Of a stretch of DNA of 64,000 bases, positions 24,433 through 33,393 are shown in pieces. The notes beneath the pieces were generated by a model. It did not search any database, was not told the DNA's origin, and worked only from the letters and a program-made list of their open reading frames with translations. Both the position numbers and the translations under genes were made by a program. Within the stretch, counting starts at the first letter, position 1. Each line of letters starts with the position of its first letter. Origin of the DNA: Bradyrhizobium sp. 200 (lineage in GTDB: Bacteria > Pseudomonadota > Alphaproteobacteria > Rhizobiales > Xanthobacteraceae); the NCBI RefSeq assembly GCF_023100945.1, contig NZ_CP064689.1, forward strand, positions 8,848,001 to 8,912,000, given 5' to 3'.

Positions 24433-25431
24433 CTACTCCACCCCCGCCTCCTGCGGGGTGAACTGGTAGACCGAGGAGCAGAACTCGCAGGTCACCACCA
24501 CCTTGTCGTCCTTGACCATCTCGGCGCGGTCCTTTGGCGCAAAGCTCTTCAGCATGGCCGACACCGCGTCGCGCGAGCACGAGCATTGCGCGCGCAGGGA
24601 CAGCGGGGTGAACACGCGCACGCCGCGTTCGTGAAACAGCCGGTACAGCAGGCGCTCGCCCGACAGATCGGGATCGATCAACTCGACATCCTCGACGGTG
24701 CCGATCAGCGATTGGCCCTCGACCCAGGCATCATCTTCGGCAACGGAATGCGTCACTGCGCCTTCCGGAGCATCGCCGGGATGCAGATCGGCCTGGCGCG
24801 CGCGCTCGGGCGCTTTCGGCAGGAACTGCAGCAGCATGCCGCCGGCACGCCAGCGGTGCTTGCCGCCGTCGCCGCCGCGCCATTCCTCGCCGACCGCAAG
24901 CCGCACGCGGGTCGGGATCTGCTCGGAGCGCAGGAAATATTCATGCGCGGCGTCTTCCAGGCTCCCGCCGTCGAGCGCCACCAGACCCTGGTAGCGGCTC
25001 ATGTCCGCCCCCTGATCGATGGTCATCGCAAGATGACCCTTGCCGAGCAGCGCGCCGGAATCCTGGCCGTCCTTCAGCCGCCTGGCGTCATAACGCGCAT
25101 AGGCGCGCAGGCGATCGGGCGACTGGAAATCGACGATCAGGAACGAGACCGGGCCGTCGGTCTGCGTCTGCATGATGAAGCGGCCATCGAATTTCAGGGC
25201 GGAGCCAAGCAGCGTCGCCAGCACGATCGCTTCGCCGAGCAGCTTGCCGACCGGCGTCGGGTAGTCGTGCTTGGTCAGGATGTCGTCGAGCGCGGGGCCG
25301 AGCCGGGTCAGCCGTCCGCGCAGATCGAGCGCATCGACCTCGAACGGCAGCACCGCGTCATCGACGGGAACGGACGAGGGCGCGCGAACGGGCGACTCGG
25401 TCGTGATTTTGATATCTGATTGTGAATCCAT
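24433..25431 (-). CDS. hslO: Redox-regulated chaperone Hsp33
   Basis: Hsp33 is a cytosolic holdase that protects unfolding proteins during oxidative stress. Reduced Hsp33 holds zinc through four Cys; oxidation releases it and activates the chaperone. The 332-residue protein has the N-terminal core (DDILTKHDYPTPVGKLLGEAIVLATLLG; GPVSFLIVDF; LLGKGHLAMTIDQG). The C-terminal redox switch is CSCSRD, then CEFCSSVYQF, giving the CxC plus CxxC set. The N-terminal 30-40 residues are an extension relative to E. coli, as usual in rhizobia. It lies downstream of argD-argF in the same direction but is separated from argF by a palindrome. Confidence 0.95.
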   Translation of the reverse strand: MDSQSDIKITTESPVRAPSSVPVDDAVLPFEVDALDLRGRLTRLGPALDDILTKHDYPTPVGKLLGEAIVLATLLGSALKFDGRFIMQTQTDGPVSFLIVDFQSPDRLRAYARYDARRLKDGQDSGALLGKGHLAMTIDQGADMSRYQGLVALDGGSLEDAAHEYFLRSEQIPTRVRLAVGEEWRGGDGGKHRWRAGGMLLQFLPKAPERARQADLHPGDAPEGAVTHSVAEDDAWVEGQSLIGTVEDVELIDPDLSGERLLYRLFHERGVRVFTPLSLRAQCSCSRDAVSAMLKSFAPKDRAEMVKDDKVVVTCEFCSSVYQFTPQEAGVE

Positions 25432-25500
25432 GGCGCCTTATCTGGGGTCGGAACATGCAAAACGAAAGGGGTTGAAGAGCCGGCGAAACTTCCTCCACGA

Positions 25501-25619
25501 GTCGTCCCCGCGAAAGCGGGGACCCATAACCACCGGCTTTCGTTGCTACGAACGGCGTCTCCCATATCGCGACAAACGTGAGATCACGCGGTATGGGTCC
25601 CTGCGTTCGCAGGGACGAC
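25501..25619. repeat. Dispersed palindrome, family 2 (GTCGTCCCTGCGAACGCAGGGACCCATA type)
   Basis: Left end GTCGTCCCCGCGAAAGCGGG, with GACCCATAACCACCGG inside; right end GTATGGGTCCCTGCG and CGCAGGGACGAC. Each end is itself a small palindrome (CCCCGCGAAAGCGGGG; CCCTGCGTTCGCAGGG). Other copies: 28868, 46050, 54655. It lies between hslO and argF. Confidence 0.85.
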
Positions 25620-25621
25620 AA

Positions 25622-26551
25622 TCACGCTACCTCGTTAAAACACCAGGCCAGAATGCCCTTTTGCGCGTGCAGGCGGTTTTCGGCCTCGTCGAACACGACC
25701 GATTGCGGACCGTCGATCACTTCATCCGTGACTTCCTCGCCGCGATGCGCGGGCAGGCAGTGCATGAAGATCGCTTCCGGCTTGGCCAGCGACATCAGTT
25801 TCTCGTTGACTTGATAGGGCTTGAGCACGTTGTGGCGATGTTCGCCGTCCTTGTCGCCCATCGAGACCCACGTATCGGTAACGACGCAATCGGCGCCGCG
25901 GACCGCGGCCTCGGGATCGGTGCCGAGCACGATGGGCGCTTGCGTTGCCTTGATCCAGTCCTTCATCGCCTTGTTCGGCGCGAGCTGCGGCGGGGTCGCG
26001 ACATTGAGCTTGAACTTGAAACGCTCGGCCGCATGCGCCCACGACGCCAGCACGTTGTTGTCGTCGCCGGTCCAGGCCACGGTGCGGCCCTCGATCGGCC
26101 CGCGGTGCTCCTCGAAGGTCATCAGGTCGGCCATCACCTGGCAGGGATGCGAGCGCCGCGTCAGCCCGTTGATGACGGGCACGGTGGCGTGCGCGGCCAG
26201 TTCCAGCAGCGCATCGTGATTGAGAATGCGGATCATGATCGCATCGACATAGCGCGACAGCACGCGCGCGGTGTCGGCGATGGTCTCGCCGCGGCCGAGC
26301 TGCATCTCGGCCCCGGTCAGCATGATGGACTCGCCGCCGAGTTGGCGCATGCCGACGTCGAACGACACCCGCGTGCGGGTCGACGGGCGCTCGAAGATCA
26401 TCGCCAGCGTCTTGCCTTCGAGCGGCTGCCTGGTCTTTTCATGCGCCTTGAGCTTCGCCTTCATGTCGGCGCTCAGCGCCAGCATGTTGCGCAGCTCCTT
26501 CGGCGGCAATTCGTTGATGTCGAGGAAGTGACGGACGGATTTGCTCATCAT
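25622..26551 (-). CDS. argF: Ornithine carbamoyltransferase
   Basis: The enzyme makes citrulline from ornithine and carbamoyl phosphate in arginine synthesis. The 309-residue protein has all signatures: the carbamoyl-phosphate motif [16 protein letters not shown], the [13 protein letters not shown] segment, [18 protein letters not shown], and the ornithine-binding [11 protein letters not shown]. The start ATGATG (26551-26546) overlaps the stop of argD, so the pair is translationally coupled. Which of the two ATGs is used cannot be told. Length and motifs fit a catalytic anabolic OTCase. Confidence 0.97.
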   Translation of the reverse strand: MMSKSVRHFLDINELPPKELRNMLALSADMKAKLKAHEKTRQPLEGKTLAMIFERPSTRTRVSFDVGMRQLGGESIMLTGAEMQLGRGETIADTARVLSRYVDAIMIRILNHDALLELAAHATVPVINGLTRRSHPCQVMADLMTFEEHRGPIEGRTVAWTGDDNNVLASWAHAAERFKFKLNVATPPQLAPNKAMKDWIKATQAPIVLGTDPEAAVRGADCVVTDTWVSMGDKDGEHRHNVLKPYQVNEKLMSLAKPEAIFMHCLPAHRGEEVTDEVIDGPQSVVFDEAENRLHAQKGILAWCFNEVA

Positions 26552-27756
26552 CCCGCCGCCTTCTTCAACTGCGCGCCCGACAGCGCGACGCAGGCGCGCT
26601 CGAGCATCTGAACGGACTCGTCGATCTCGGTCTCGGTCACGATCAAGGGCGCCAGGAACCGCACCACATTGTCGCCCGCGCCGACCGTCAGCAGTTTCTG
26701 GTCGCGCAGCGCGTTGACGAGGTCGCCCGAGGGCACCACGGCCTTGACGCCGACCAGGAGCCCCTCGCCGCGCACTTCCGAGAGCACGGCGGGATAACGG
26801 TCGACCACGGAAGCCAGCTTCTGTTTCAGCAGCAGCGACATCTTCTGCACATGATCGAAGAAGCCGGGCTTCAGCATCACGTCGAGCACGGCGTTGGCGG
26901 AAGCGATCGCCAGCGGATTGCCGCCGAAGGTCGAGCCGTGCGAACCCGGCGTCATGCCGGAGGCGGCCTCAGCGGTGGCCAGCACCGCGCCGATCGGAAA
27001 ACCGCCGCCGAGCGCCTTCGCCAGCGACATCACATCCGGCGTCACGCCGACGCGCTTGTAGGCGAAGAGATCGCCGGTGCGGCCCATGCCGGTCTGCACC
27101 TCGTCGAACGCCAGCAACAGGCCGTGCTCGTCGCAGAGCTGGCGCAGCGCCTTGAAGAAGGATTGCGGCGCGGAGCGCACGCCGCCCTCGCCCTGCACCG
27201 GCTCGATCAGGATGCCGGCGGTGTGCGGCCCGATCGCTTTCTTCACCGCCTCGAGATCGCCGTGCGGCACCTGGTCGAAGCCGTCCATCGGCGGCCCAAA
27301 GCCTTCGAGATATTTGGCGGAGCCGGTCGCGGCGAGCGTGCCGAGGGTGCGGCCGTGGAACGCACCCTCGAAGGTGACGATCCGATAACGTTCGGGACGG
27401 CCCTTGGAGAACTGGTAGCGGCGCACGAGCTTGATCACGCCTTCCATCGCCTCCGCACCGGAATTGCAGAAGAACACCAGGTCGGCAAAGCTCTGCTCGC
27501 AGAGCCGCACGGCAAGCTTCTCGCCATCCGGGCTCTTGAACAGGTTCGACATGTGCCAGAGCTTCGTCGACTGTTCCTGCAGTGCCTTGATCAGATGCGG
27601 ATGGCAGTGACCCAGCGCATTCACCGCGACCCCCGAGGTGAAGTCGAGATAGCGCTCGCCATTGGTGGCGGTCAGCCAACAGCCCTCGCCGCTTTCGAAG
27701 CCGAGATCGACCCTGGCGAAGACGGGGAGCAGATGCGACGTGGCGCTATTGGTCAT
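26548..27756 (-). CDS. argD: Acetylornithine/aspartate-family aminotransferase
   Basis: This class III PLP aminotransferase converts N-acetylglutamate semialdehyde to acetylornithine. The 402-residue protein shows FVNSGAEA-type [52 protein letters not shown], the [15 protein letters not shown] strand, and the PLP lysine in [34 protein letters not shown] completes the site. It is upstream of argF with a four-base overlap, so two arginine-pathway steps are co-expressed. A hairpin-forming sequence lies in its leader about 85-110 bases before the start. Confidence 0.95.
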   Translation of the reverse strand: MTNSATSHLLPVFARVDLGFESGEGCWLTATNGERYLDFTSGVAVNALGHCHPHLIKALQEQSTKLWHMSNLFKSPDGEKLAVRLCEQSFADLVFFCNSGAEAMEGVIKLVRRYQFSKGRPERYRIVTFEGAFHGRTLGTLAATGSAKYLEGFGPPMDGFDQVPHGDLEAVKKAIGPHTAGILIEPVQGEGGVRSAPQSFFKALRQLCDEHGLLLAFDEVQTGMGRTGDLFAYKRVGVTPDVMSLAKALGGGFPIGAVLATAEAASGMTPGSHGSTFGGNPLAIASANAVLDVMLKPGFFDHVQKMSLLLKQKLASVVDRYPAVLSEVRGEGLLVGVKAVVPSGDLVNALRDQKLLTVGAGDNVVRFLAPLIVTETEIDESVQMLERACVALSGAQLKKAAG

Positions 27757-28245
27757 GGCAAATCACTGAAGGTTTGACCGGCCGGGGACACGCGTAAATC
27801 GGCGCGAACGCGGCAGCAGCCGGTCTTTGCGAAAACGAAACGTGCCGCCTCTTAAGGGCGGCACGTGAGAGGTATTCTATGTGGGCGGGGGACGCTGTCA
27901 ACACACCACGAAGCCGCCTTTCCTGCACCGCAAGATAGGGCAAATCCGTAGGATTGCGGTGTGGTGGAAAACACGCAGTGCAATGCATAGATGTCGGAAC
28001 ATGTGGACGCGCGGGCCCGGACTCTTGCGCCCGAGTCACGCCATATTGTAGCGTTTGGGCTGTCGGGTACGACATCTCGTGCGGCAGTTCTGATCCCTAG
28101 AGTCCATTTTGTACAGCGTAGACGTTCAGGCGCGGTTTTCGCGCCCGGCGAGGGCTAAGGGATTCTGACCGCAGGGATTTTTGAGACGAATGACGTCGCC
28201 AGCGCTGCCCCTGACTGGCCGGCGCGATGCGAAGGGAAGAATACG
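27757..28245. other. Divergent argD / gcrA intergenic region with hairpin and GANTC cluster
   Basis: These 489 bases carry the promoters of argD (leftward) and gcrA (rightward). A perfect inverted repeat CGTGCCGCC - 7 bases - GGCGGCACG occupies 27841-27865; read leftward it is followed by TTTCGTTTTC, so it might be an attenuator in the argD leader. Four GANTC sequences, the CcrM methylation site, lie at 28020-28024, 28033-28037, 28100-28104 and 28161-28165 upstream of gcrA. I see no open frame. Confidence 0.55.
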
Positions 28246-28755
28246 ATGACGGTATTGACCTGGTCCGACGATCGCGTCGAGCAGCTTAAGAAGCTCTGGG
28301 AAGCCGGATTATCGGCCAGCCAGATCGCCGCGGAACTTGGAAATGTGACGCGAAACGCTGTGATCGGCAAAGTCCACCGGCTGGGTCTGTCCGGCCGCGC
28401 CAAGAGCCCCTCCTCGGCCGCCCCGCGGCAGCGCAAGGCGCGTCCGGCGCAACAGATGATGCGGGTGTCGCGCCCGGTCTCGCGCGGCAACACCGCACTC
28501 GCGCACGCCTTCGAGGTCGAGATGGAGCCGGATCCAATCGCCTTCGACAATGTGGTGCCGATGAGCCAGCGGCTATCGCTGCTCGAACTGAACGAGGCCA
28601 CCTGCCACTGGCCGGTCGGCGATCCCTCGAGCCCGGAATTCTTCTTCTGCGGCGGCAAGGCGCTCTCGGGGCTGCCCTATTGCGCGCATCACTCGCGCAT
28701 CGCCTACCAGCCCGCCGCCGACCGCCGGAGGCAGCAGCCGAAGCCGACGAGGTAA
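28246..28755 (+). CDS. gcrA: GcrA cell-cycle regulator
   Basis: GcrA is an alphaproteobacterial sigma-70 cofactor that activates cell-cycle genes at CcrM-methylated GANTC sites. The 169-residue protein has the diagnostic N-terminus (TWSDDRVEQLKKLWEAGLSA, then SQIAAELGNVTRNAVIGKVHRLGLSGR) as a DNA-binding helix-turn-helix. A basic Pro/Ser-rich linker follows, and a conserved C-terminal zinc-knuckle-like region that contacts sigma-70 (LLELNEATCHWPVGDPSSPEFFFCGG; LPYCAHHSRIAYQP). AAGGGA lies upstream of the ATG. Four GANTC sites precede it. Confidence 0.95.
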   Translation: MTVLTWSDDRVEQLKKLWEAGLSASQIAAELGNVTRNAVIGKVHRLGLSGRAKSPSSAAPRQRKARPAQQMMRVSRPVSRGNTALAHAFEVEMEPDPIAFDNVVPMSQRLSLLELNEATCHWPVGDPSSPEFFFCGGKALSGLPYCAHHSRIAYQPAADRRRQQPKPTR

Positions 28756-28767
28756 GGGGCGGTATTT

Positions 28768-28856
28768 CGTAGCCCGGATGGAGCGAAGCGAAATCCGGGA
28801 GACATTTGCCGCTAGCTGATATTTCCCGGGTTGCGCTGCGCTTCACCCGGGCTACG
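28768..28856. repeat. Dispersed palindrome, family 5
   Basis: Ends CGTAGCCCGGATGGAGCGAA and GAAGCGCAGCG-complementary CGCTGCGCTTCACCCGGGCT-ACG. It is a diverged second copy of the element after apaG (19550) and lies 12 bases after gcrA, where it could end transcription. Confidence 0.8.
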
Positions 28857-28867
28857 TGTTCAACGTT

Positions 28868-28989
28868 GTCGTCCCTGCGAACGCAGGGACCCATAACTAC
28901 AGGTGCTTGTGGTTATGTCACGCTGGAGCTCCAGCGTCCTTCAACAAATGACATCGGTGGTTATGGGTCCCCGCGTTCGCGGGGACGAC
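28868..28989. repeat. Dispersed palindrome, family 2
   Basis: Ends GTCGTCCCTGCGAACGCAGG and CCCCGCGTTCGCGGGGACGA, with GGGACCCATAAC and GGTTATGGGTCC inside, plus a central mini-palindrome CTGGAGCTCCAG. It is stacked 11 bases after a family 5 element between the convergent gcrA and phoB. Confidence 0.85.
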
Positions 28990-29017
28990 GATGGAGTATT
29001 GGTGATGCGGCGGAGCC

Positions 29018-29722
29018 TTACGGCTCCACCTTCGCAAACCTGTCATCCAGCGCGTAGCCGGCGCCGCGCACGGTGCGGATCGGATCCTGTTCGCGGCCGG
29101 GATTGAGCAGCTTGCGCAGGCGGCCGATATGGACGTCGACGGTGCGCTCGTCGATATAGATGTCGCGGCCCCAGACGCTGTCGAGCAATTGCTCGCGGCT
29201 GAAGACTCGGCCGGGATGTTCGAGGAAAAATTCCAGCAACCGGTACTCGGTCGGGCCGAGATCGATCTGGCGGCCCGAACGCGCGACGCGGCGCTTCTCG
29301 CGATCGAGCTCGATGTCGCCATAGGTCAAGATGGTGGCAAGCCGTTCGGGGCTTGCCCGCCGGAGCAGGCCCTTCACCCGCGCCAGCAGTTCCGGCACCG
29401 AGAACGGCTTGACGATGTAATCGTCGGCGCCGGTCGCCAGCCCCCGCACCCGCTCGCTCTCCTCGCCGCGCGCGGTCAGCATGATGATCGGCAATTGCTT
29501 GGTCTCCGGCCGCGCCCTTAAGCGGCGGCAGAGCTCGATGCCGGACAGCCCCGGCAGCATCCAGTCGAGCACGACCAGATCGGGAATGCGCTCCTTCAGC
29601 CGCGTATCCGCATCGTCGCCGCGGGCGACGGTTTCGACATCATAACCTTCGGCGTCGAGGTTGTAGCGCAACAGCGTGGTCAGCGCTTCCTCGTCCTCGA
29701 CCACCATAATGCGCGCGCTCAT
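29018..29722 (-). CDS. phoB: Phosphate-regulon response regulator PhoB
   Basis: PhoB binds Pho boxes and activates phosphate-starvation genes when phosphorylated by PhoR. The 234-residue protein has a receiver domain (acidic pocket VEDEE, phospho-Asp in LVVLDWMLPG at about residue 54, Thr/Lys positions in IIMLTARGEE and DDYIVKPFS). The winged-helix DNA-binding domain of the OmpR/PhoB class ends in FSREQLLDSVWGRDIYIDERTVDVHI and RTVRGAGYAL. It is the last gene of the leftward phoR-pst-phoU-phoB cluster, 111 bases after phoU, the usual place in rhizobia. Confidence 0.96.
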   Translation of the reverse strand: MSARIMVVEDEEALTTLLRYNLDAEGYDVETVARGDDADTRLKERIPDLVVLDWMLPGLSGIELCRRLRARPETKQLPIIMLTARGEESERVRGLATGADDYIVKPFSVPELLARVKGLLRRASPERLATILTYGDIELDREKRRVARSGRQIDLGPTEYRLLEFFLEHPGRVFSREQLLDSVWGRDIYIDERTVDVHIGRLRKLLNPGREQDPIRTVRGAGYALDDRFAKVEP

Positions 29723-29833
29723 CTTGCATCAGCCTCTTTTGTTTGACGCATTTTCTACGCAGATAAGTCTACGCAACCTGCGTAAACTTGATTGCTATGC
29801 GAACCGGTACCCACTTCGCTCGAAAACGCTCTG

Positions 29834-30550
29834 TCAGGTATTCGGTACCGTGGTGGCAAACGTCGTCATGTCGCCCTTCGGGCGCTTGTCGAGCATCTGC
29901 TGTCCCTCGATCATGTAGAACACGGTTTCGGCGATGTTGGTGGCGTGGTCGCCGATCCGCTCGATGTTCTTGGCGCAGAACATCAGGTGGATGCAGAACG
30001 AGATGTTGCGCGGGTCTTCCATCATGTAGGTGAGGAGCTCGCGGAACAGCGAGGTGCAGATGGCGTCGACTTCCTCGTCGCCCTTCCAGACCGCCATCGC
30101 CGCCGGCAGGTCGTGCGCCGCATAGGCGTCGAGCACCGACTTGACCTGCGACTGCACCAGATTGGTCATGTGTTCGAGGCCGCGCATCAGCTTCAGCGGC
30201 TGGAAATCGTTCTCCAGCGCTGCGACGCGCTTGCCCATGTTCTTGGCGAGATCGCCGATCCGCTCCAGATCGGTGGCCACCCGCATGGCGCCGACGATTT
30301 CGCGCAGATCGATCGCCATCGGCTGGCGCCGCGCGATCGTCAGCACCGCGCGTTCCTCGATCAAATGCTGCAACCGGTCGATCTCGACATCGGCGGCGAC
30401 GACGCGCTTGCCGAGCGCGACGTCGCGGCGGACCAGCGCGTCGACGGATTCGGTGATCATGCGCTCGGCCAGGCCGCCCATCTCGGCGACCAGGCGGGTC
30501 AATTCCTGAAGGTCGCTGTCGAACGCCTTGGCGGTATGCTCGGATGCCAT
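29834..30550 (-). CDS. phoU: Phosphate signalling protein PhoU
   Basis: PhoU links the Pst transporter to PhoR and holds the Pho regulon off when phosphate is plentiful. The 238-residue all-helical protein consists of two three-helix repeats with the metal-binding acidic motifs MRVATDLERIGDLAKN and MFCAKNIERIGDHATNIAE. Length is normal. It follows pstB by 11 bases and precedes phoB, so expression as part of the pst operon is expected. Confidence 0.97.
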   Translation of the reverse strand: MASEHTAKAFDSDLQELTRLVAEMGGLAERMITESVDALVRRDVALGKRVVAADVEIDRLQHLIEERAVLTIARRQPMAIDLREIVGAMRVATDLERIGDLAKNMGKRVAALENDFQPLKLMRGLEHMTNLVQSQVKSVLDAYAAHDLPAAMAVWKGDEEVDAICTSLFRELLTYMMEDPRNISFCIHLMFCAKNIERIGDHATNIAETVFYMIEGQQMLDKRPKGDMTTFATTVPNT

Positions 30551-30561
30551 GTCTTATCTCC

Positions 30562-31383
30562 TCAGCCGAACCGGCCGGTGATGTAGTCCTGGGTGCGTCG
30601 ATCGCTCGGCGAGGTGAAAATCTTGTTGGTGTCGTCGAACTCGATCAGCTCGCCGAGATACATGAAGGCGGTCTTGTCGGAGACGCGGGCCGCCTGCTGC
30701 ATGTTATGGGTGACGATGGCGATGGTGTAGTCCTCCGCCAGCTCCTGGATCAATTCCTCGATCTTGGCGGTCGAGATCGGATCCAGCGCCGAACAGGGTT
30801 CGTCGAACAGGATCACCTCGGGCCGCACCGCGACCGTGCGGGCGATGCAGAGCCGCTGCTGCTGGCCGCCGGACAGCGACAGGCCGCTTGCATTCAGCTT
30901 GTCCTTGACCTCGTTCCACAGCGCGCCGCCGCGCAGCGCCTTTTCGACCCGGCCGTCCATCTCCGACTTCGAGATCTTTTCGTAAAGGCGGATGCCGAAG
31001 GCGATGTTTTCATAGATCGTCATCGGGAATGGCGTCGGCTTCTGGAACACCATGCCGACGCGGGCCCGCAGCAAATTGAGATCGAGCTTGGAGTCGAGGA
31101 TGTTGGTCTGGTCGAGCATCAACTGGCCGGTCGCCTTCTGGCCGGGATAAAGGTCGTACATCCGGTTGAAGATCCGCAGCAGCGTGGACTTGCCGCAGCC
31201 GGACGGGCCGATGAAGGCGGTGACGCGGTGGGTGCCGAGCGTCAGGTTGATGTTCTTCAGCGCATGGTGCTCGCCATAGTAAAAGTTCAGGCCGCGAGCG
31301 GTCACCTTGGGCGCGGCTTCGGGCAGCGCCACCTGCGGAACGGGCCCGGTCGCGTTACTCACGGATACGGAGAGTTCGGTCAT
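30562..31383 (-). CDS. pstB: Phosphate ABC transporter ATP-binding protein PstB
   Basis: The ATPase of the high-affinity phosphate importer. From ATG 31383 (GAGAGGA upstream) it is 273 residues; much longer frames upstream belong to another frame and are rejected. It has Walker [10 protein letters not shown], the Q-loop in [12 protein letters not shown], the ABC signature [13 protein letters not shown], Walker [14 protein letters not shown], and the switch His in [10 protein letters not shown] 20-residue N-terminal extension precedes the ATPase core. The start overlaps the stop of pstA (ATGA). Confidence 0.97.
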   Translation of the reverse strand: MTELSVSVSNATGPVPQVALPEAAPKVTARGLNFYYGEHHALKNINLTLGTHRVTAFIGPSGCGKSTLLRIFNRMYDLYPGQKATGQLMLDQTNILDSKLDLNLLRARVGMVFQKPTPFPMTIYENIAFGIRLYEKISKSEMDGRVEKALRGGALWNEVKDKLNASGLSLSGGQQQRLCIARTVAVRPEVILFDEPCSALDPISTAKIEELIQELAEDYTIAIVTHNMQQAARVSDKTAFMYLGELIEFDDTNKIFTSPSDRRTQDYITGRFG

Positions 31384-32225
31384 TTTGCTGTCCTCTCGGC
31401 GCCAAGGATGCGCGCGCCAATATTCAGGGCCAATACGGTGAGCGTGATCAGCAGGGCTCCGCTCCAGGCGAGCTGCTTCCAGTAGACATAGGGGCTCTGC
31501 ACGAAGTTGTTGATGGTGACCGGCAGGTTCGCCATCGTCTTGGTCATGTCCAGGCTGAAGAACTGGTTGGAGAGCGCGGTGAACAACAGCGGCGCGGTTT
31601 CGCCGGCGACGCGGGCGGTGGCCAGCAGGACGCCGGTGATCAGGCCGGCGCGCGCGGCGCGGTAGGCGATCCGCCGGATCACCAGCGAGCGCGGCAGGCC
31701 GAGCGCGGACGCCGCCTCGCGCAGCGGATTGGGCACCAGCCCCAGCATGTCCTCGGTGGTGCGCACCACCACGGGGATCACGATCACGGCGAGCGCCAGA
31801 CAGCCGGCAAAGGCCGAGAAGCCGCCCATCGGCACCACGATGGCGCCATAGATGAACAGGCCGATGATGATCGACGGCGCGCTCAGCAGAATGTCGTTGA
31901 TGAAGCGGATCACCGAAGTGAGCTTGTCGTGCTTGCCGTATTCGGCGAGGTAAGTTCCGGCGAACAGGCCTAGCGGCGCGCCAATGCCGACCCCGATCAC
32001 GGTCATCATGATCGAACCGATGATGGCGTTGCGCAGGCCGCCATCGGTCGAACCCGGCGGCGGCGTATCCTGGGTGAAGACGGCAAGATTTAAGCCGGCA
32101 AGGCCGTTGTAGAACAGCGTGAACAGGATCAGCGCCAGCCAGGTCACGCCGAACAGCGCGGCGCCCAGGCACAGGAACTTGACGATGATGTTGTTGCGGC
32201 GGCGGGATACGTAAATCGGGTTCAT
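31380..32225 (-). CDS. pstA: Phosphate ABC transporter permease PstA
   Basis: One of the two inner-membrane channel subunits of the phosphate importer. The 281-residue protein has six hydrophobic segments (first [22 protein letters not shown]) and the permease EAA loop in [27 protein letters not shown], which couples to PstB. The conserved [11 protein letters not shown] and [17 protein letters not shown] segments identify the family. It lies one base after pstC and overlaps pstB by four bases. Confidence 0.96.
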   Translation of the reverse strand: MNPIYVSRRRNNIIVKFLCLGAALFGVTWLALILFTLFYNGLAGLNLAVFTQDTPPPGSTDGGLRNAIIGSIMMTVIGVGIGAPLGLFAGTYLAEYGKHDKLTSVIRFINDILLSAPSIIIGLFIYGAIVVPMGGFSAFAGCLALAVIVIPVVVRTTEDMLGLVPNPLREAASALGLPRSLVIRRIAYRAARAGLITGVLLATARVAGETAPLLFTALSNQFFSLDMTKTMANLPVTINNFVQSPYVYWKQLAWSGALLITLTVLALNIGARILGAERTAK

Positions 32226-32226
32226 G

Positions 32227-33216
32227 TCAGTTCCCCGCCTTCTTTTCCAGCCGCATCAGCATCAGGCGCGCGGCAGCGAGAACGAAGAACGTCAACACGA
32301 ACAGCAAGAGGCCGAGCAGGATCAGGCCGGATTGATGCAGCCCGTCGCTTTCGGCGAATTCGGAAGCGATGGCGGCGGAGATCGTGGTGCCCGGCGCGAA
32401 GATCGAGGACTGGATCTTGAACGAGTTGCCGATGATGAAGGTGACCGCCATGGTCTCGCCGAGCGCGCGGCCGAGCGCCAGCATGATGCCGCCGATCACG
32501 CCGACCCGGGTGTAGGGGATGACGACGTTGCGGACGACTTCCCAGGTGGTGCAGCCGACGCCGTAAGCCGCTTCCTTCAGAACCGGCGGCACCGTCTTGA
32601 AGACGTCGACCGAGATCGCGGTGATGAAGGGCAGCACCATGATCGCCAGGATCAATGAGGCGTTGAACAGGCTGAGATAGGACGGCGGACCGGCGAAGAT
32701 CGTCCCCAGCACGGGGACGCCATCGAACACGCTGATCATGAACGGCTGGAAGGTGTTGGCCAGGAACGGGCCGAGCACGAAGAAGCCCCACATGCCGTAG
32801 ATGATCGAGGGGATGCCGGCGAGCAGCTCGACGGCGAGGCCGATCGGGCGACGCAGCCAGAGCGGGCAGATTTCGGTCAGGAACACCGCGATGCCGAGGC
32901 CGACCGGAATGGCGATCATCATCGCAATAAAGGACGTGACCAAGGTGCCGTAGACCGGGCCGAGCGCACCCAGCACCGGCGGATCGGCCGACGGCGCCCA
33001 GCGCTGCGTCCACAGGAAGGCCGCGCCATATTCCCGGATCGCCGGCCAGGCGCCGACGATCAGCGAAAGGATGATGCCGCCTAGAATGAGGAGAACCGAG
33101 ATCGCGCAGGCGCGCGTGATCCAGTAGAAGGTGACATCGCCGAGCTTGAATGCGCTGAGGGCCCGTGCGCGATCGTAGGGTCCTGCAGCTTCCATCACGT
33201 CGCTTTCGACCGCCAT
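32227..33216 (-). CDS. pstC: Phosphate ABC transporter permease PstC
   Basis: The second membrane subunit of the phosphate importer. From ATG 33216 it is 329 residues; a longer TTG start at 33252 is possible but less convincing. Motifs include the [11 protein letters not shown] region, [20 protein letters not shown], and the EAA loop [23 protein letters not shown] with [17 protein letters not shown]. The N-terminus has about 30 cytoplasmic residues before the first segment. A 177-base gap with strong repeats separates it from pstS. Confidence 0.95.
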   Translation of the reverse strand: MAVESDVMEAAGPYDRARALSAFKLGDVTFYWITRACAISVLLILGGIILSLIVGAWPAIREYGAAFLWTQRWAPSADPPVLGALGPVYGTLVTSFIAMMIAIPVGLGIAVFLTEICPLWLRRPIGLAVELLAGIPSIIYGMWGFFVLGPFLANTFQPFMISVFDGVPVLGTIFAGPPSYLSLFNASLILAIMVLPFITAISVDVFKTVPPVLKEAAYGVGCTTWEVVRNVVIPYTRVGVIGGIMLALGRALGETMAVTFIIGNSFKIQSSIFAPGTTISAAIASEFAESDGLHQSGLILLGLLLFVLTFFVLAAARLMLMRLEKKAGN

Positions 33217-33320
33217 TTCTGCCACGCCTATCCCCTGTACTCTATAGCCCAATTACCCGAAATCCGGTGCACGGCTTTTGCCGTCGCGTTGTTCTTGCCA
33301 CCCCCGTCGGGAGAGTAGGC

Positions 33321-33366
33321 GTCCAACCCGGTTGGATGTGTCCAACCCGGGGGCACCGGGTTGGAC
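33321..33366 (-). repeat. Three-copy GTCCAACCCGG hairpin between pstS and pstC
   Basis: GTCCAACCCGG occurs at 33321-33331 and 33340-33350, and its reverse complement CCGGGTTGGAC at 33356-33366. The second and third form an 11-bp-arm hairpin with a 5-base loop, and the first offers an alternative partner. In leftward transcripts this lies just after pstS, so it could slow decay of pstS mRNA or stop part of the transcription before pstC (inference). Confidence 0.7.
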
Positions 33367-33393
33367 CTTGTCGTTACAGAGCGCGAAACCGCC

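Noticed and set aside
23836..25419. A 527-residue plus-strand frame over hslO
   Set aside because: hslO on the minus strand has the Cys switch motifs; the plus frame has no recognisable domain.
31384..32172. N-terminal extension of pstB by more than 260 residues
   Set aside because: The extension is the wrong frame of pstA; the ATG at 31383 has a good ribosome site and overlaps the pstA stop.
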